A DNA stretch of 64,000 nt from Bog-756 sp963824645 (lineage in GTDB: Bacteria; Actinomycetota; Acidimicrobiia; Acidimicrobiales; RAAP-2), in NCBI GenBank assembly GCA_963824645.1, contig CAWGQC010000003.1:473216-537215 (forward strand). The letters are read 5' to 3'. Under the pieces are notes generated by a model. The model was not told the DNA's origin and ran no database searches. It worked only from the letters and a program-made list of their open reading frames with translations. Below, one piece after another: positions 7,721 to 16,180 of this stretch. Positions within the stretch are counted from its first letter, which is position 1. Every line of letters begins with the position of its first letter. A program made the translations under genes and the position numbers.

Positions 7721-9274
7721 GTGAGGCTCCGGACCACCTACCGTCAACCCGAAGCAGGGCGCTACCGGGCTCCCGGTGGCGCCTGGGACGTGCCCACCCT
7801 CGACACCTTGTTGTCGTCGCCACGACCGGCCGAGGCGCTGGCTGTGGTCGACGGGGATGTCGAGATCGACGCCGGGCAGCTCGAAGCGCTGGTGGGGGTG
7901 GTGGCTGGCGGGCTGCAGGCGGCTGGCGTGCGGCGCGGTGACGTGGTCACCTGGCAACTTCCGAATTGGTGGGAAGCGCTGGTCCTCTTCCGGGCCTGCT
8001 GGCGCTGCGGGGCGGTGGCCGCCCCCATCCATCACCAGGTCGGTCCGGCTGAGGTGGCCCGCGTGCTGGAGGATCTGGTCCCGACCGTGGCCCTGAGCGC
8101 GGCCACGCTGCCCCTGGCCGGCCTCATGGATGCCATCCGGGTGCGGGACGGCGATGGCCGTTTTGACGACCTGCTGACCGGGCGGCCGGTCCGCACCAGC
8201 GGCGCCCGGGGCTCGGACATGGCCGTGGTCCTGTTCACCTCGGGCTCGACCGGTGCGCCCAAAGCTGTGCTCCACACCCACCGGGGTCTGTCCTACAAGG
8301 CGCTGTCGATGACCCGTGCCCACGGCCTGAGCTCTGCCGACGTGGCCCTCATGCCCTCGCCCCTGGCCCACGTATCGGGCCTGTTGAACACCATTCTGGT
8401 ACCCGGGACGGCGTCGATGACGGCGGTGATGATGGAGAAGTGGGATGCCGAGCGCGGTGTCGAGCTGGCCGGGAAGTACCGGGCCAGCTTCATGATCGGA
8501 CCACCCACCTTGTTCATGGGGATGATGGACGTTCCTGACTTCCGCACCCGGGTGGCCCATCTGCGGGTGGTGTCGTGCGGGGCCATGGGGGTGACCCCCG
8601 AGTTCATCGACACGGCGCGGGAGGCCTTTGGGGCGATGGTCAAGCGCACCTACGGCTCGACCGAGGCCCCCACCGTGACCACCAGCACCTGGGAGGAGAG
8701 TGCGGCGCGCGGACGGGACACCGACGGCCACTCGGTGGGCGACGCCGTCGTATCGGTGGTGGAGCCGGGCACCGTGCGTCCGGTCCCTGCCGGCCAGCGC
8801 GGCGAGGTGCTGGTTCGTGGGCCCGAGCTGTTCGTGGGCTACGGCGAGGAGGATCAGACGTCGGCGGCTGTGCGCCGGGGGTGGTTCGCTACCGGCGACC
8901 TCGGGACCCTCGACGAAAGGGGTTGGTTGACCATCGTGGGGAGGCTCAAGGAGCTCATCATCCGCGGCGGTGAGAACATCGCCTCGGCCGAGGTCGAGCG
9001 CGTTCTCGAGCGTCATCCCGATGTGCGCCAGGCGGTGGTGGTCGGTTGCCCCGACCGGCGGCTGGGGGAGCGGGTGGCCGCATTCGTGGTGGGGAGCCAA
9101 CGGGTGGACGTGGACGAGTGTCGCCGGTGGTTCGCCGCCGAGGGAGTGGCCCGGTTCAAGACGCCCGAGTTGGTGGTGCACGTCGACGAGATCCCCCTTC
9201 TGGGCGTGGGCAAACCCGACCGCCCCACCCTGCGGGCCCGGGCGGCGGAGCTGGCCGACGTCCCGCTGTCGTGA
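7721..9274 (+). CDS. Acyl-CoA synthetase (AMP-forming ligase)
   Basis: A 517-residue ANL ligase. Motifs: phosphate loop LFTSGSTGAPKAVLHTH, YGSTEAPTVT, hinge GDLGTLDERGWLTIVGRLKE, and a final IPLLGVGKPDRPTL with the catalytic lysine. GTG at 7721 is the first start after the crotonase stop that gives a normal N-terminus; a longer frame would run inside the preceding gene. It probably activates an acid handled by the thiolase-fold pair just downstream, which is inference from order. Confidence 0.9.
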   Translation: MRLRTTYRQPEAGRYRAPGGAWDVPTLDTLLSSPRPAEALAVVDGDVEIDAGQLEALVGVVAGGLQAAGVRRGDVVTWQLPNWWEALVLFRACWRCGAVAAPIHHQVGPAEVARVLEDLVPTVALSAATLPLAGLMDAIRVRDGDGRFDDLLTGRPVRTSGARGSDMAVVLFTSGSTGAPKAVLHTHRGLSYKALSMTRAHGLSSADVALMPSPLAHVSGLLNTILVPGTASMTAVMMEKWDAERGVELAGKYRASFMIGPPTLFMGMMDVPDFRTRVAHLRVVSCGAMGVTPEFIDTAREAFGAMVKRTYGSTEAPTVTTSTWEESAARGRDTDGHSVGDAVVSVVEPGTVRPVPAGQRGEVLVRGPELFVGYGEEDQTSAAVRRGWFATGDLGTLDERGWLTIVGRLKELIIRGGENIASAEVERVLERHPDVRQAVVVGCPDRRLGERVAAFVVGSQRVDVDECRRWFAAEGVARFKTPELVVHVDEIPLLGVGKPDRPTLRARAAELADVPLS

Positions 9275-9368
9275 GCTGACGGGGACCGGGCGAAGTCAGT
9301 CACGGGACGGACCCGCACAGTCCCGCGGTGGCTCCCGATGGGGGAAGGTGGCGGTGCAGATGGCAGAA

Positions 9369-9386
9369 TCACCCCCGCAGGGGTGA
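9369..9386 (+). promoter_or_regulatory. Perfect inverted repeat upstream of the HMGS-like/DUF35 gene
   Basis: TCACCCC at 9369-9375 and GGGGTGA at 9380-9386 flank a 4-nt loop. It ends 3 nt before the AGAAAGGGA ribosome-binding site of the next gene. It could be a repressor operator or an RNA hairpin that gates translation. Confidence 0.45.
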
Positions 9387-9403
9387 CAGAAAGGGAATGT
9401 GGC

Positions 9404-10885
9404 GTGGGATCTGGAATCGTTTCGTGGGGTGTGTACCTGCCGTACTGGCGGCTCGACCGCCGTCGCATCGGCGAGGCTTTCGGCGCCGGCGGCGGGCGTG
9501 GCACCCGGGCCGTCGCCTCCTATGACGAGGACACCTCCTCCATGGGCGTGGAGGCCGGCCGGCGGGCTCTGGCCGTTCCCGATGTCCCCGAGCCGACCGC
9601 CCTCTACTTCTCCACCCCGGCCCCCGCCTACCTGGACAAGACGAATGCCACCACCGTCCATGCCGGACTCGGACTGGCTCCGAGCGCCGGGGCCTTCGAC
9701 CTGTGCGGTTCGGTGCGGTCGGGCTGGGCCACCCTCCAGCTGGCCGCCCTGGCTGGAGCCCATGACCCGACCATGGCCGTACTTTCCGACCTGCGCACCG
9801 GGCTCCCCGGTAGTCAGGACGAAACCCAGGGGGGCGACGGGTCGGTGGCTTTCGTCTTCGCCCCCGCCGGCGGCGTGGCCGACCTGCTCGGCCGGGCTTC
9901 GGCCACCGACGAGTTCCTCGACCGGTGGCGGGTTCCCGGTGAATCGACCTCGCTCCTGTGGGAGGACCGTTTCGGCGAGGAGGTCTATGTTCCGCTGGCC
10001 CGTTCGGCCTTCGAAGGGGCCCTGGCCCGGGCCGGGCTGACCGCGGGTGACGTCGACCACCTGATCGTGGCCGGGCTGCACGCCCGGGCCGTGGCCTCGG
10101 TCAAGAAGGCGCTGGGCGTGGCCTCCGAGGCCCTGACGCCCGATTTCAGTGCGAAGGTCGGCAACCTGGGTGCCGCCCAGGGAGGCCTGGCCCTGGCCGA
10201 CGTGCTCGAGCGGGCCACTCCCGGCCAGGTGATCGCCCTGGTCGAAGTGGCCGACGGGGCCGACGCCGTGGTCCTACGCACCACCGACGCCCTTCCGGCC
10301 GCCCAGGGGCGACGCCGGGAGGCGGGCCTGGCTCCGGTGGTGGACATGCTGGAGGACGGGCGCTCGGACCTGGCCTACCCGGTCTTCCTGTCGTGGCGGG
10401 GCATGGTCCACCGCGAGCCGCCGCGACGACCCGACCCCGAACGGCCCGACTCTCCGGCCATGCACCGGACCGAGGGCTGGAAGTTCGGGTTCAACGCCAG
10501 TCGGTGCCTGGTGTGCGGCTTCCGTCATCTGCCCCCCACCCGGGTGTGCCTGTCGTGCCAGGCGGTGGACAAGATGGAGGCCGAACGCATGGCTGACCTG
10601 CGGGGAACGGTGGCCACCTACACCATTGACCGGCTCGCTTTCAGCCTCTCTCCTCCTATGGTGGGAGCAGTGATCGATTTCGACGGCGGAGGCCGCTACC
10701 GGGGGGAGATGACCGACGTCGATCCCGACGCCGTGGCCGTCGGCACCCGGGTGGCCATGACCTTCCGCCGGCTCTACAGCGCCCAAGGTGTACACAATTA
10801 CTTCTGGAAGGCTCGACCGCTGCCCGTGGGCACCCCCGCCGGGGACGGTGCCGACGGTCACGGAGAAGGAGAAGCATCGTCATGA
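9404..10885 (+). CDS. HMG-CoA-synthase-like ketosynthase fused to a DUF35 zinc-ribbon/OB-fold domain
   Basis: A 493-residue two-part protein. Residues 1 to about 330 look like the archaeal/bacterial HMG-CoA synthase branch of the thiolase superfamily: IVSWGVYLPYWRLDRRRIGE at the N-terminus, candidate nucleophile Cys101 in FDLCGSVRSG and candidate His226 in VAGLHARAV. From about residue 360 there is a DUF35 module with a rubredoxin-like zinc ribbon (Cys368, 371, 382, 385) and an OB fold. DUF35 proteins usually act as separate acyl-CoA-binding partners of thiolases; here the module is attached. The GTG at 9404 is 7 nt after AGAAAGGGA. It overlaps the following thiolase by 4 bp, so the two should form a complex. 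The exact acyl-CoA condensation or cleavage is unknown. Confidence 0.82.
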   Translation: MGSGIVSWGVYLPYWRLDRRRIGEAFGAGGGRGTRAVASYDEDTSSMGVEAGRRALAVPDVPEPTALYFSTPAPAYLDKTNATTVHAGLGLAPSAGAFDLCGSVRSGWATLQLAALAGAHDPTMAVLSDLRTGLPGSQDETQGGDGSVAFVFAPAGGVADLLGRASATDEFLDRWRVPGESTSLLWEDRFGEEVYVPLARSAFEGALARAGLTAGDVDHLIVAGLHARAVASVKKALGVASEALTPDFSAKVGNLGAAQGGLALADVLERATPGQVIALVEVADGADAVVLRTTDALPAAQGRRREAGLAPVVDMLEDGRSDLAYPVFLSWRGMVHREPPRRPDPERPDSPAMHRTEGWKFGFNASRCLVCGFRHLPPTRVCLSCQAVDKMEAERMADLRGTVATYTIDRLAFSLSPPMVGAVIDFDGGGRYRGEMTDVDPDAVAVGTRVAMTFRRLYSAQGVHNYFWKARPLPVGTPAGDGADGHGEGEASS

Positions 10886-12087
10886 GCAGCACCGGTATTC
10901 GCGATCGGGTGGCCATCGTGGGAATGGGGTGCACCCCCTTCGGCGAATTGTGGGACAAGGGCATCAACGACCTCCTGACCGACGCCGCCGTCGAGTGCGT
11001 GGGTTCGGCCGGCGTGGCCATCGATGCCATCGACGCCTTCTGGCTCGGCACCTTGGGGTCGGGCAATTCGGGCATCACCCTGTCCAAGCCCCTCAAGATC
11101 GATTACAAACCGGTCACCCGGGTCGAGAACTTCTGTGCCACCGGATCGGAGGCCTTCCGCAACGCCTGCTACGCCGTCGCCTCCGGGGCTTACGAGTTGG
11201 CCATGGCCATCGGGGTGGAGAAGCTCAAGGATTCCGGCTATTCGGGCCTGACCGGCATCCACCGGGTGGGGGACGGGACCAATCCACAACTCAGTTCCCC
11301 GGCCGCCTTCTCCTTCCTGGTCCCCGCCTACTGCCACAAGTACGGCGTGGATCCCGAGGAGATGGGCAACGTCCTGAACCGCATCGCCTGGAAGAACCAC
11401 CGCAATGGGGCCGTCAACAAGCGGGCCCAGTACCAGAAGGAAGTGTCGCTGGAGAAGATCGCCGCCTCGCCCCGGGTGGCCGGCCAGCTCGGCGTGTTCG
11501 ACTGCAGCGGGGTGAGTGACGGGGCAGCAGCCGCGCTCATATGCCGGGCGGAGGATGCCCATCGCTACACCGATTCACCCCTGTACGTGAAGGGCTTGAG
11601 CCTGGTGGCCGGCCCGGCGGCCGGGGCCATCGACCCCGACTACGACTACACCACCTTCGAGGAGGTCACCCGGTCGGCCGAGGACGCCTACGCCCAGGCC
11701 GGTGTGGACGATCCCCGGGCTGAGTTGGCCATGGCCGAGGTGCACGACTGCTTCACGCCCACCGAACTGGTTCTCATGGAGGACCTGGGCTTTGCTGACC
11801 GGGGCACGGCGTGGAAGGAAGTGATGGCGGGGACCTTCGACCGCGACGGCGAGCTCCCGGTCAACCCCGACGGCGGCCTCAAGAGCTTCGGCCACCCCAT
11901 CGGGGCCACCGGGCTACGGATGCTGTTCGAGTGCTGGCTCCAACTCCGCCAACAGGCGCCCCCCGAGCGTCAGATCGCCACCGTCACCGAGGGCGGCCGC
12001 AAGCTCGGCCTCACCCACAACCTGGGCGGGGCGCCGGGGGAGTGCGTGAGCTTCGTGGGTGTGGTCGGCACCGAGCCGTCCGACTGA
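10882..12087 (+). CDS. SCP2-type thiolase / acetyl-CoA acetyltransferase-like
   Basis: A 401-residue thiolase-fold enzyme. Candidate nucleophile Cys85 lies in ENFCATGSEAF; KSFGHPIGATG and the C-terminal THNLGGAPGECV supply the histidine and second-cysteine regions. This HNLGG form is typical of the SCP2 or archaeal thiolase branch, which includes the Ltp steroid side-chain lyases. The ATG overlaps the stop of the HMGS-like/DUF35 gene in ATGA, matching the thiolase-DUF35-HMGS complexes known in archaea and the Ltp-ChsH2 pairs of steroid degraders. Thiolase versus retro-aldol lyase activity cannot be decided from sequence. Confidence 0.87.
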   Translation: MSSTGIRDRVAIVGMGCTPFGELWDKGINDLLTDAAVECVGSAGVAIDAIDAFWLGTLGSGNSGITLSKPLKIDYKPVTRVENFCATGSEAFRNACYAVASGAYELAMAIGVEKLKDSGYSGLTGIHRVGDGTNPQLSSPAAFSFLVPAYCHKYGVDPEEMGNVLNRIAWKNHRNGAVNKRAQYQKEVSLEKIAASPRVAGQLGVFDCSGVSDGAAAALICRAEDAHRYTDSPLYVKGLSLVAGPAAGAIDPDYDYTTFEEVTRSAEDAYAQAGVDDPRAELAMAEVHDCFTPTELVLMEDLGFADRGTAWKEVMAGTFDRDGELPVNPDGGLKSFGHPIGATGLRMLFECWLQLRQQAPPERQIATVTEGGRKLGLTHNLGGAPGECVSFVGVVGTEPSD

Positions 12088-12088
12088 G

Positions 12089-13306
12089 ATGGATCTCGGA
12101 GCCCACGGCGACCCGTGGGCGGAGGACGAGGACCAGACCGCCCTGCGCCAGCTGGCTCGGGAGGTGGCTGCCCGCGAGATCGGCCCCCGGGCCGCCCACG
12201 CCGACGAGACGGGGGAACTGCCGACCGAGGTCATCGCCGCTCTGGCCGCGGCCGATCTTTTCCGGGTGACCATCGGCGAGAAGTGGGGTGGTCTGGGCAT
12301 GGGCGATGTGGAGGCGGCCATCGTACTGGAGGAGGTGGCTCGGCAGGACGTGTCGGCCGCCATCTGCTGCCAACTGGCCTACAACGGACCGCCTCGCGGT
12401 ATCGAACACCTCGGGTCGGACGCCTTGAAGGACCGTTGGCTCCCGGCGGTGGCCGATGGTGAGGCCATCGTGTCCATCGGCATCACCGAACCCGACGCCG
12501 GGTCGGCGGTGCAGGGCATGCGGACCGCCCTGGTGCCCGACGGTTCGTCGTGGCGGCTCAATGGCTACAAGAACTATTCGACGCTGGGCCACGCCGCTTC
12601 CGGCGTACTGGTGTGGTGCCGGTGGCCGGGAGGCGAAGGAGCCCGGGGTATCGGTGCAGTGGTGGTACCGATGGACCGCGACGGGGTGGCGCTCACCGGG
12701 CGCCACAAAGGCATGGGCATCCACGCCGCCACCGAGTCGGAGATCGCCTTCGACGGTGTGCTGGTCGGTGAGGACGACGTGCTGGTGGCCGGCGATCCGT
12801 CGTCCAACGAGCCCTTCAAGCTCCTCCTCTCCCACCTCAACCACGAGCGGTGTGGCAACGCCGCCATGTGCGTGGGTGCCGCCCAGGGGGCACTCGAGCG
12901 GTCAGTCGGTTACATGCACGAACGGGTCATCGGGGGGCGGGCCATCGCCGAGCTGCAGGGCCTCCAGTGGAAGCTGGCCGACATGGCCGTGGCCCTGGAG
13001 GGCGCACGCCTCCTACTCGGCCGAGCGGTGAGGTTGGCCGGCCCCGGGGGAACGCCGCCGGCTCTGGAGACGGCATTGGCCAAGACGGCCGCCAACCTGG
13101 CCGCCAAGTACGTTTGCGACGAAGCCATCCAGATCCACGGTGGCTACGGCTACAGCCGCGAGTACCCGCTCGAGCGGGCCTACCGCGACATTCGCGGGCT
13201 GTGTATCGGGGCGGGTACCGTCGAGGCCCAGCGCAACTACATCGGCTCGAGCATCGTGGCCGGCCGGACCACCACCTCGCCCGGTTGGCTCCCCCCGGCC
13301 GGTTAA
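12089..13306 (+). CDS. Acyl-CoA dehydrogenase, short-chain/isovaleryl-like
   Basis: A 405-residue single-chain acyl-CoA dehydrogenase. It has ITEPDAGSAVQGM in the middle domain and IHGGYGYSREYPLERAYRDI near the end, like butyryl- or 2-methylacyl-CoA dehydrogenases. At the position of the usual C-terminal base the sequence is CIGAGTVEAQRN, with Ala375 instead of Glu. Glu253 in LNHERCGNA aligns with the base position used by isovaleryl-CoA dehydrogenase, so the base may sit there. The ATG begins 1 nt after the thiolase stop, implying coupled translation. Confidence 0.9.
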   Translation: MDLGAHGDPWAEDEDQTALRQLAREVAAREIGPRAAHADETGELPTEVIAALAAADLFRVTIGEKWGGLGMGDVEAAIVLEEVARQDVSAAICCQLAYNGPPRGIEHLGSDALKDRWLPAVADGEAIVSIGITEPDAGSAVQGMRTALVPDGSSWRLNGYKNYSTLGHAASGVLVWCRWPGGEGARGIGAVVVPMDRDGVALTGRHKGMGIHAATESEIAFDGVLVGEDDVLVAGDPSSNEPFKLLLSHLNHERCGNAAMCVGAAQGALERSVGYMHERVIGGRAIAELQGLQWKLADMAVALEGARLLLGRAVRLAGPGGTPPALETALAKTAANLAAKYVCDEAIQIHGGYGYSREYPLERAYRDIRGLCIGAGTVEAQRNYIGSSIVAGRTTTSPGWLPPAG

Positions 13307-13326
13307 CCGACCGTCACGCCGATCAG

Positions 13327-13378
13327 CACGCCGCCGCTCACGCCGCCGCTCAGCCGCCCGGTCGCCGCCCGGTCGCCG
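13327..13378. repeat. Two adjacent short tandem duplications before the TetR gene
   Basis: CACGCCGCCGCT is repeated at 13327-13338 and 13339-13350, and CCCGGTCGCCG at 13357-13367 and 13368-13378. The block occupies most of the gap upstream of the regulator and may be slippage-prone G+C-rich filler. Confidence 0.45.
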
Positions 13379-13393
13379 CCCGTCCGACCGGGG

Positions 13394-13399
13394 TAGTGT
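13394..13399 (+). promoter_or_regulatory. Putative -10 element of the TetR gene (leaderless)
   Basis: TAGTGT ends 7 nt before the GTG at 13407, the same geometry seen at other starts in this window. This argues for 13407 over the in-frame GTG at 13398, which overlaps the hexamer. Confidence 0.45.
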
Positions 13400-13406
13400 G
13401 AGCGCC

Positions 13407-14042
13407 GTGTCCGCGCTCGTTGCCGGCCGTGATGTCCTGGCCCCGACATGCGCTTCGGACACGGCCGAGCGGGATCGCCTGATGGACGCCGCCCTGCACG
13501 TCATGCGCCGCAACGGTTTTCAGGGAGCCAGCGTGCAGGACATCCTGGACCGTGCCGGCTTGTCCACCCGTGCCTTCTATCGACAGTTCCGCTCCAAGGA
13601 CGACCTCCTTCTGGCCATGTTCCGTACCGCCTCCGATCCGGACGTGGCCCAGATAGGGCGCCGGGTGGCCGAGGCTCCGACCGCGCTCGGAGCCATGCTC
13701 ACCTGGGTCGACGAGATGCTGTCCTTGGCCTTCGATCGCCGTCGCGTCCGACGATTGGTCATCTTCAACACGGTGGCCCGACAGGCAGACGGTTACGACG
13801 AGGAAGAGAGCTCGCTGCGAGCGCGTCTGATCTCGCCATTGCTCAACGCCCTGCGGCGAGGAGCGGCCGACGGGTCGTTCCCGGTGGTCGATCCGGGGCC
13901 GGACGCCGATATCTTGTTCGACCTGGTCTGGAGCGTGGCCCATCCACAACGCCGGGCCGGGTCGGCCGACCGGCCCACGGCCACCCGCACCGTGTTGCGC
14001 TTCTGCCTTCCGGCCCTGGGGGTCGAGGTCACACCAGGCTGA
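13407..14042 (+). CDS. TetR-family transcriptional regulator
   Basis: A 211-residue TetR repressor. The N-terminal helix-turn-helix reads ASVQDILDRAGLSTRAFYRQ and is followed by FRSKDDLLLAMF; the rest is the helical ligand-binding domain. It sits inside a plus-strand run of CoA genes with its own probable leaderless promoter, so it likely controls itself and flanking genes in response to an acyl-CoA, as KstR-type and FadR-type relatives do. No matching palindromic operator was found in the short gap upstream. Confidence 0.88.
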   Translation: MSALVAGRDVLAPTCASDTAERDRLMDAALHVMRRNGFQGASVQDILDRAGLSTRAFYRQFRSKDDLLLAMFRTASDPDVAQIGRRVAEAPTALGAMLTWVDEMLSLAFDRRRVRRLVIFNTVARQADGYDEEESSLRARLISPLLNALRRGAADGSFPVVDPGPDADILFDLVWSVAHPQRRAGSADRPTATRTVLRFCLPALGVEVTPG

Positions 14043-14176
14043 ACGCCGACAAGCGGAGGACGGCGATCGGGGTCGTCGGGGTGAAAACGGCATTGTCGGT
14101 GCTTCGACGCCTGGTGTACCGTGAGGCGCCACGACGGGGAAGTGCGGTCGTGCTGTCAACCCGATCAGGAGAGCCC

Positions 14177-15325
14177 GTGCCAACCGACGCTGCGACACCC
14201 ACTCAGCTGGTGGAGTTCCGGCGTGCCCTGGCCTCGTGGCTGGCCGACAACATCACCCCCGATGTGGTCGTTGCCGGACGCGAGGGATACGAGGACGAGG
14301 GGGCCCTCGAGGTGCTGCGTCGTTGGAACCGCGAGCTGGCCGATGCCGGGTGGGCGGCGGTGGCCTGGCCGGCCGAGTACGGCGGTCGGGACGCTTCGGT
14401 GGCCGAGCAGTTGGCCTACCACGAGGTGATGGCGGCGGTCGACGCACCCGGTCCGGTCAACGTGATCGGCGTGGCCAACATCGCACCGGCCATCCTCGAT
14501 GCCGGCACCCAGGAGCAGAAGGACCGCTTCCTTGTTCCCATGCTGCGGGGAGACGAGATCTGGTGCCAGGGGATGTCGGAGCCCGACGCCGGATCGGACC
14601 TGGGTTCGCTGCGCACCTCCGCCGTGCTCGACGGCGATCAGTTCGTGATCAACGGTCAAAAGACCTGGAACAGCCTCGGCCAGCACGCCGACTGGTGTCA
14701 GCTCTATGTGCGCACCGACCCGACCGTTCGCAAGCACGCCGGTATCAGCTGCCTGCTGGTGGACATGGGGACGCCGGGCATCGAGGTCCGCCCGCTTCGT
14801 ACCATGACCGGCGACAGCACCTTCTCCGAGCTGTTCTTCACCGACGTCCGCGTTCCGAAGAGCGCTCTTCTCGGGACGATCAACCAGGGATGGAAAGTGG
14901 CGATGACCACGCTCAGTTACGAACGGGCCGGTGTGGCCAAGTTCCATCTCAGCCTCAGCGCCCGTTTCACCGAGCTGGTGGAGGAAGCCCGGCGATCAGG
15001 CGTGACCGTCAGCGCCGTCGACCGTGACCACCTGGCCCAGCTATACAGCCGCATCGCCTGCCTGCGCTGGTCGACAACACGCGAGCTCGAGAACGTCGGT
15101 CGGGGCGGGCGTCCGTCCCCGAGCATGGGGAGCCTGGCCAAGCTCATGTGGGCGGATATCTCTCAGGAGATGGCCAGTCTGGCCCTGGCCCTGCTGGGAC
15201 CGGCCGCTCTCCAGGGCAAGTGGTCGAAGAGCCTGGAGGCGTCACCGGGATCGTCGATCGCCGGGGGCACAAGCGAGATCAACCGGAATATCGTGGCCGA
15301 GCACGGACTGGGTCTGCCCCGGTGA
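14177..15325 (+). CDS. Acyl-CoA dehydrogenase, large subunit type
   Basis: A 382-residue acyl-CoA dehydrogenase. Middle-domain GMSEPDAGSDLGSLRT, MTTLSYERAG (L-x-x-E-R base) and the terminal SSIAGGTSEINRNIVAEHGL are visible. The GTG at 14177 is preceded by AGGAGA; another in-frame GTG at 14150 lacks such a site. No small-type partner lies beside it, so it may be homomeric or pair with a small subunit encoded elsewhere. The 134-bp gap after the TetR gene has a weak TTGTCG / TACCGT pair with 18-nt spacing. Confidence 0.9.
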   Translation: MPTDAATPTQLVEFRRALASWLADNITPDVVVAGREGYEDEGALEVLRRWNRELADAGWAAVAWPAEYGGRDASVAEQLAYHEVMAAVDAPGPVNVIGVANIAPAILDAGTQEQKDRFLVPMLRGDEIWCQGMSEPDAGSDLGSLRTSAVLDGDQFVINGQKTWNSLGQHADWCQLYVRTDPTVRKHAGISCLLVDMGTPGIEVRPLRTMTGDSTFSELFFTDVRVPKSALLGTINQGWKVAMTTLSYERAGVAKFHLSLSARFTELVEEARRSGVTVSAVDRDHLAQLYSRIACLRWSTTRELENVGRGGRPSPSMGSLAKLMWADISQEMASLALALLGPAALQGKWSKSLEASPGSSIAGGTSEINRNIVAEHGLGLPR

Positions 15326-15359
15326 CTGTCGACCGGCCGATGGAAAGTGGGAGAGAGAC

Positions 15360-16175
15360 GTGAGTTCACTGATCGACTATGAGGGGCGACGGGTGGTCGT
15401 CAGCGGCGGCGGCGGCGCCGGCATGGGGGCGGCCGTGGTCCGCCAGTTGGCTCCGCTCGGGGCCGAAATCCACGTCATCGACCTCAAGGAGCCCCCCGTC
15501 GACGTGGCCGGCTACCACAGCACCGACTTGCGGGATCCGGACGCCATCGCCGCCGCTGTCGACACCATCGGAGGTCGGATCGACGCCCTGTTCAATTGCG
15601 CCGGTCTCCCCGGGGGACGGTTCTCCGATCTCGATACCATGTTGGTCAATTTCGTGGGGCAGCGTCATCTGGCCGACCTGGTGGTCGAGCACATGCCACC
15701 GGGTGGGGCCATCGCCAACATCTCGTCGGGGGCGGGGGCGAGCTGGCAGGCCAACGTGGACAAGTGGAAGCCACTGGTCATCACCGAGGGCTTCGCCGCC
15801 GGCAAGGAGTGGCTGGAGACCCATCCCGACGAGATCGCCAGCGGTTACGCCCCCTCCAAGGAGGTCATCTGCGTGTGGACGGTATGGCGGTCCTTGGCCC
15901 TGGCCGAAAAGGGAATACGGATCAACTGCACCCTGCCCGGTCCGACCGACACCCCGATGATGCCCGACTTCGAAGAGCAGATGGGCAAGGAGTTCATGGA
16001 CAACTATCCGATCCCGCTGGGACACCGCCAGACGCCCGACGAACAGGCGGCGCCGTTGGTCTTCCTCAACGCCCCGGCGGCATCGGCTATCACCGGCGAG
16101 GCCATCCTCACCGATGGCGGCACCATGGCCGCCCTGGCCGTGGGCACCCTCGACGTGTCGGCCTTCGGGTTCTGA
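15360..16175 (+). CDS. Short-chain dehydrogenase, 3-alpha-hydroxysteroid dehydrogenase/carbonyl reductase-like
   Basis: A 271-residue SDR. The nucleotide-binding loop is VVSGGGGAGMGAA, NCAGLPG is the NNAG equivalent, ISSGAGAS carries the catalytic serine and GYAPSKEV the Tyr and Lys. There is a roughly 30-residue insertion between serine and tyrosine, as in Comamonas 3-alpha-HSD/carbonyl reductase, and the C-terminus is ALTD-like (ILTDGGTMAALAV). It would oxidise a hydroxyl on the substrate or a beta-hydroxyacyl-CoA. The GTG start follows GAGAGAG. The thioesterase starts 5 bp after its stop. Confidence 0.86.
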   Translation: MSSLIDYEGRRVVVSGGGGAGMGAAVVRQLAPLGAEIHVIDLKEPPVDVAGYHSTDLRDPDAIAAAVDTIGGRIDALFNCAGLPGGRFSDLDTMLVNFVGQRHLADLVVEHMPPGGAIANISSGAGASWQANVDKWKPLVITEGFAAGKEWLETHPDEIASGYAPSKEVICVWTVWRSLALAEKGIRINCTLPGPTDTPMMPDFEEQMGKEFMDNYPIPLGHRQTPDEQAAPLVFLNAPAASAITGEAILTDGGTMAALAVGTLDVSAFGF

Positions 16176-16180
16176 GGCCG

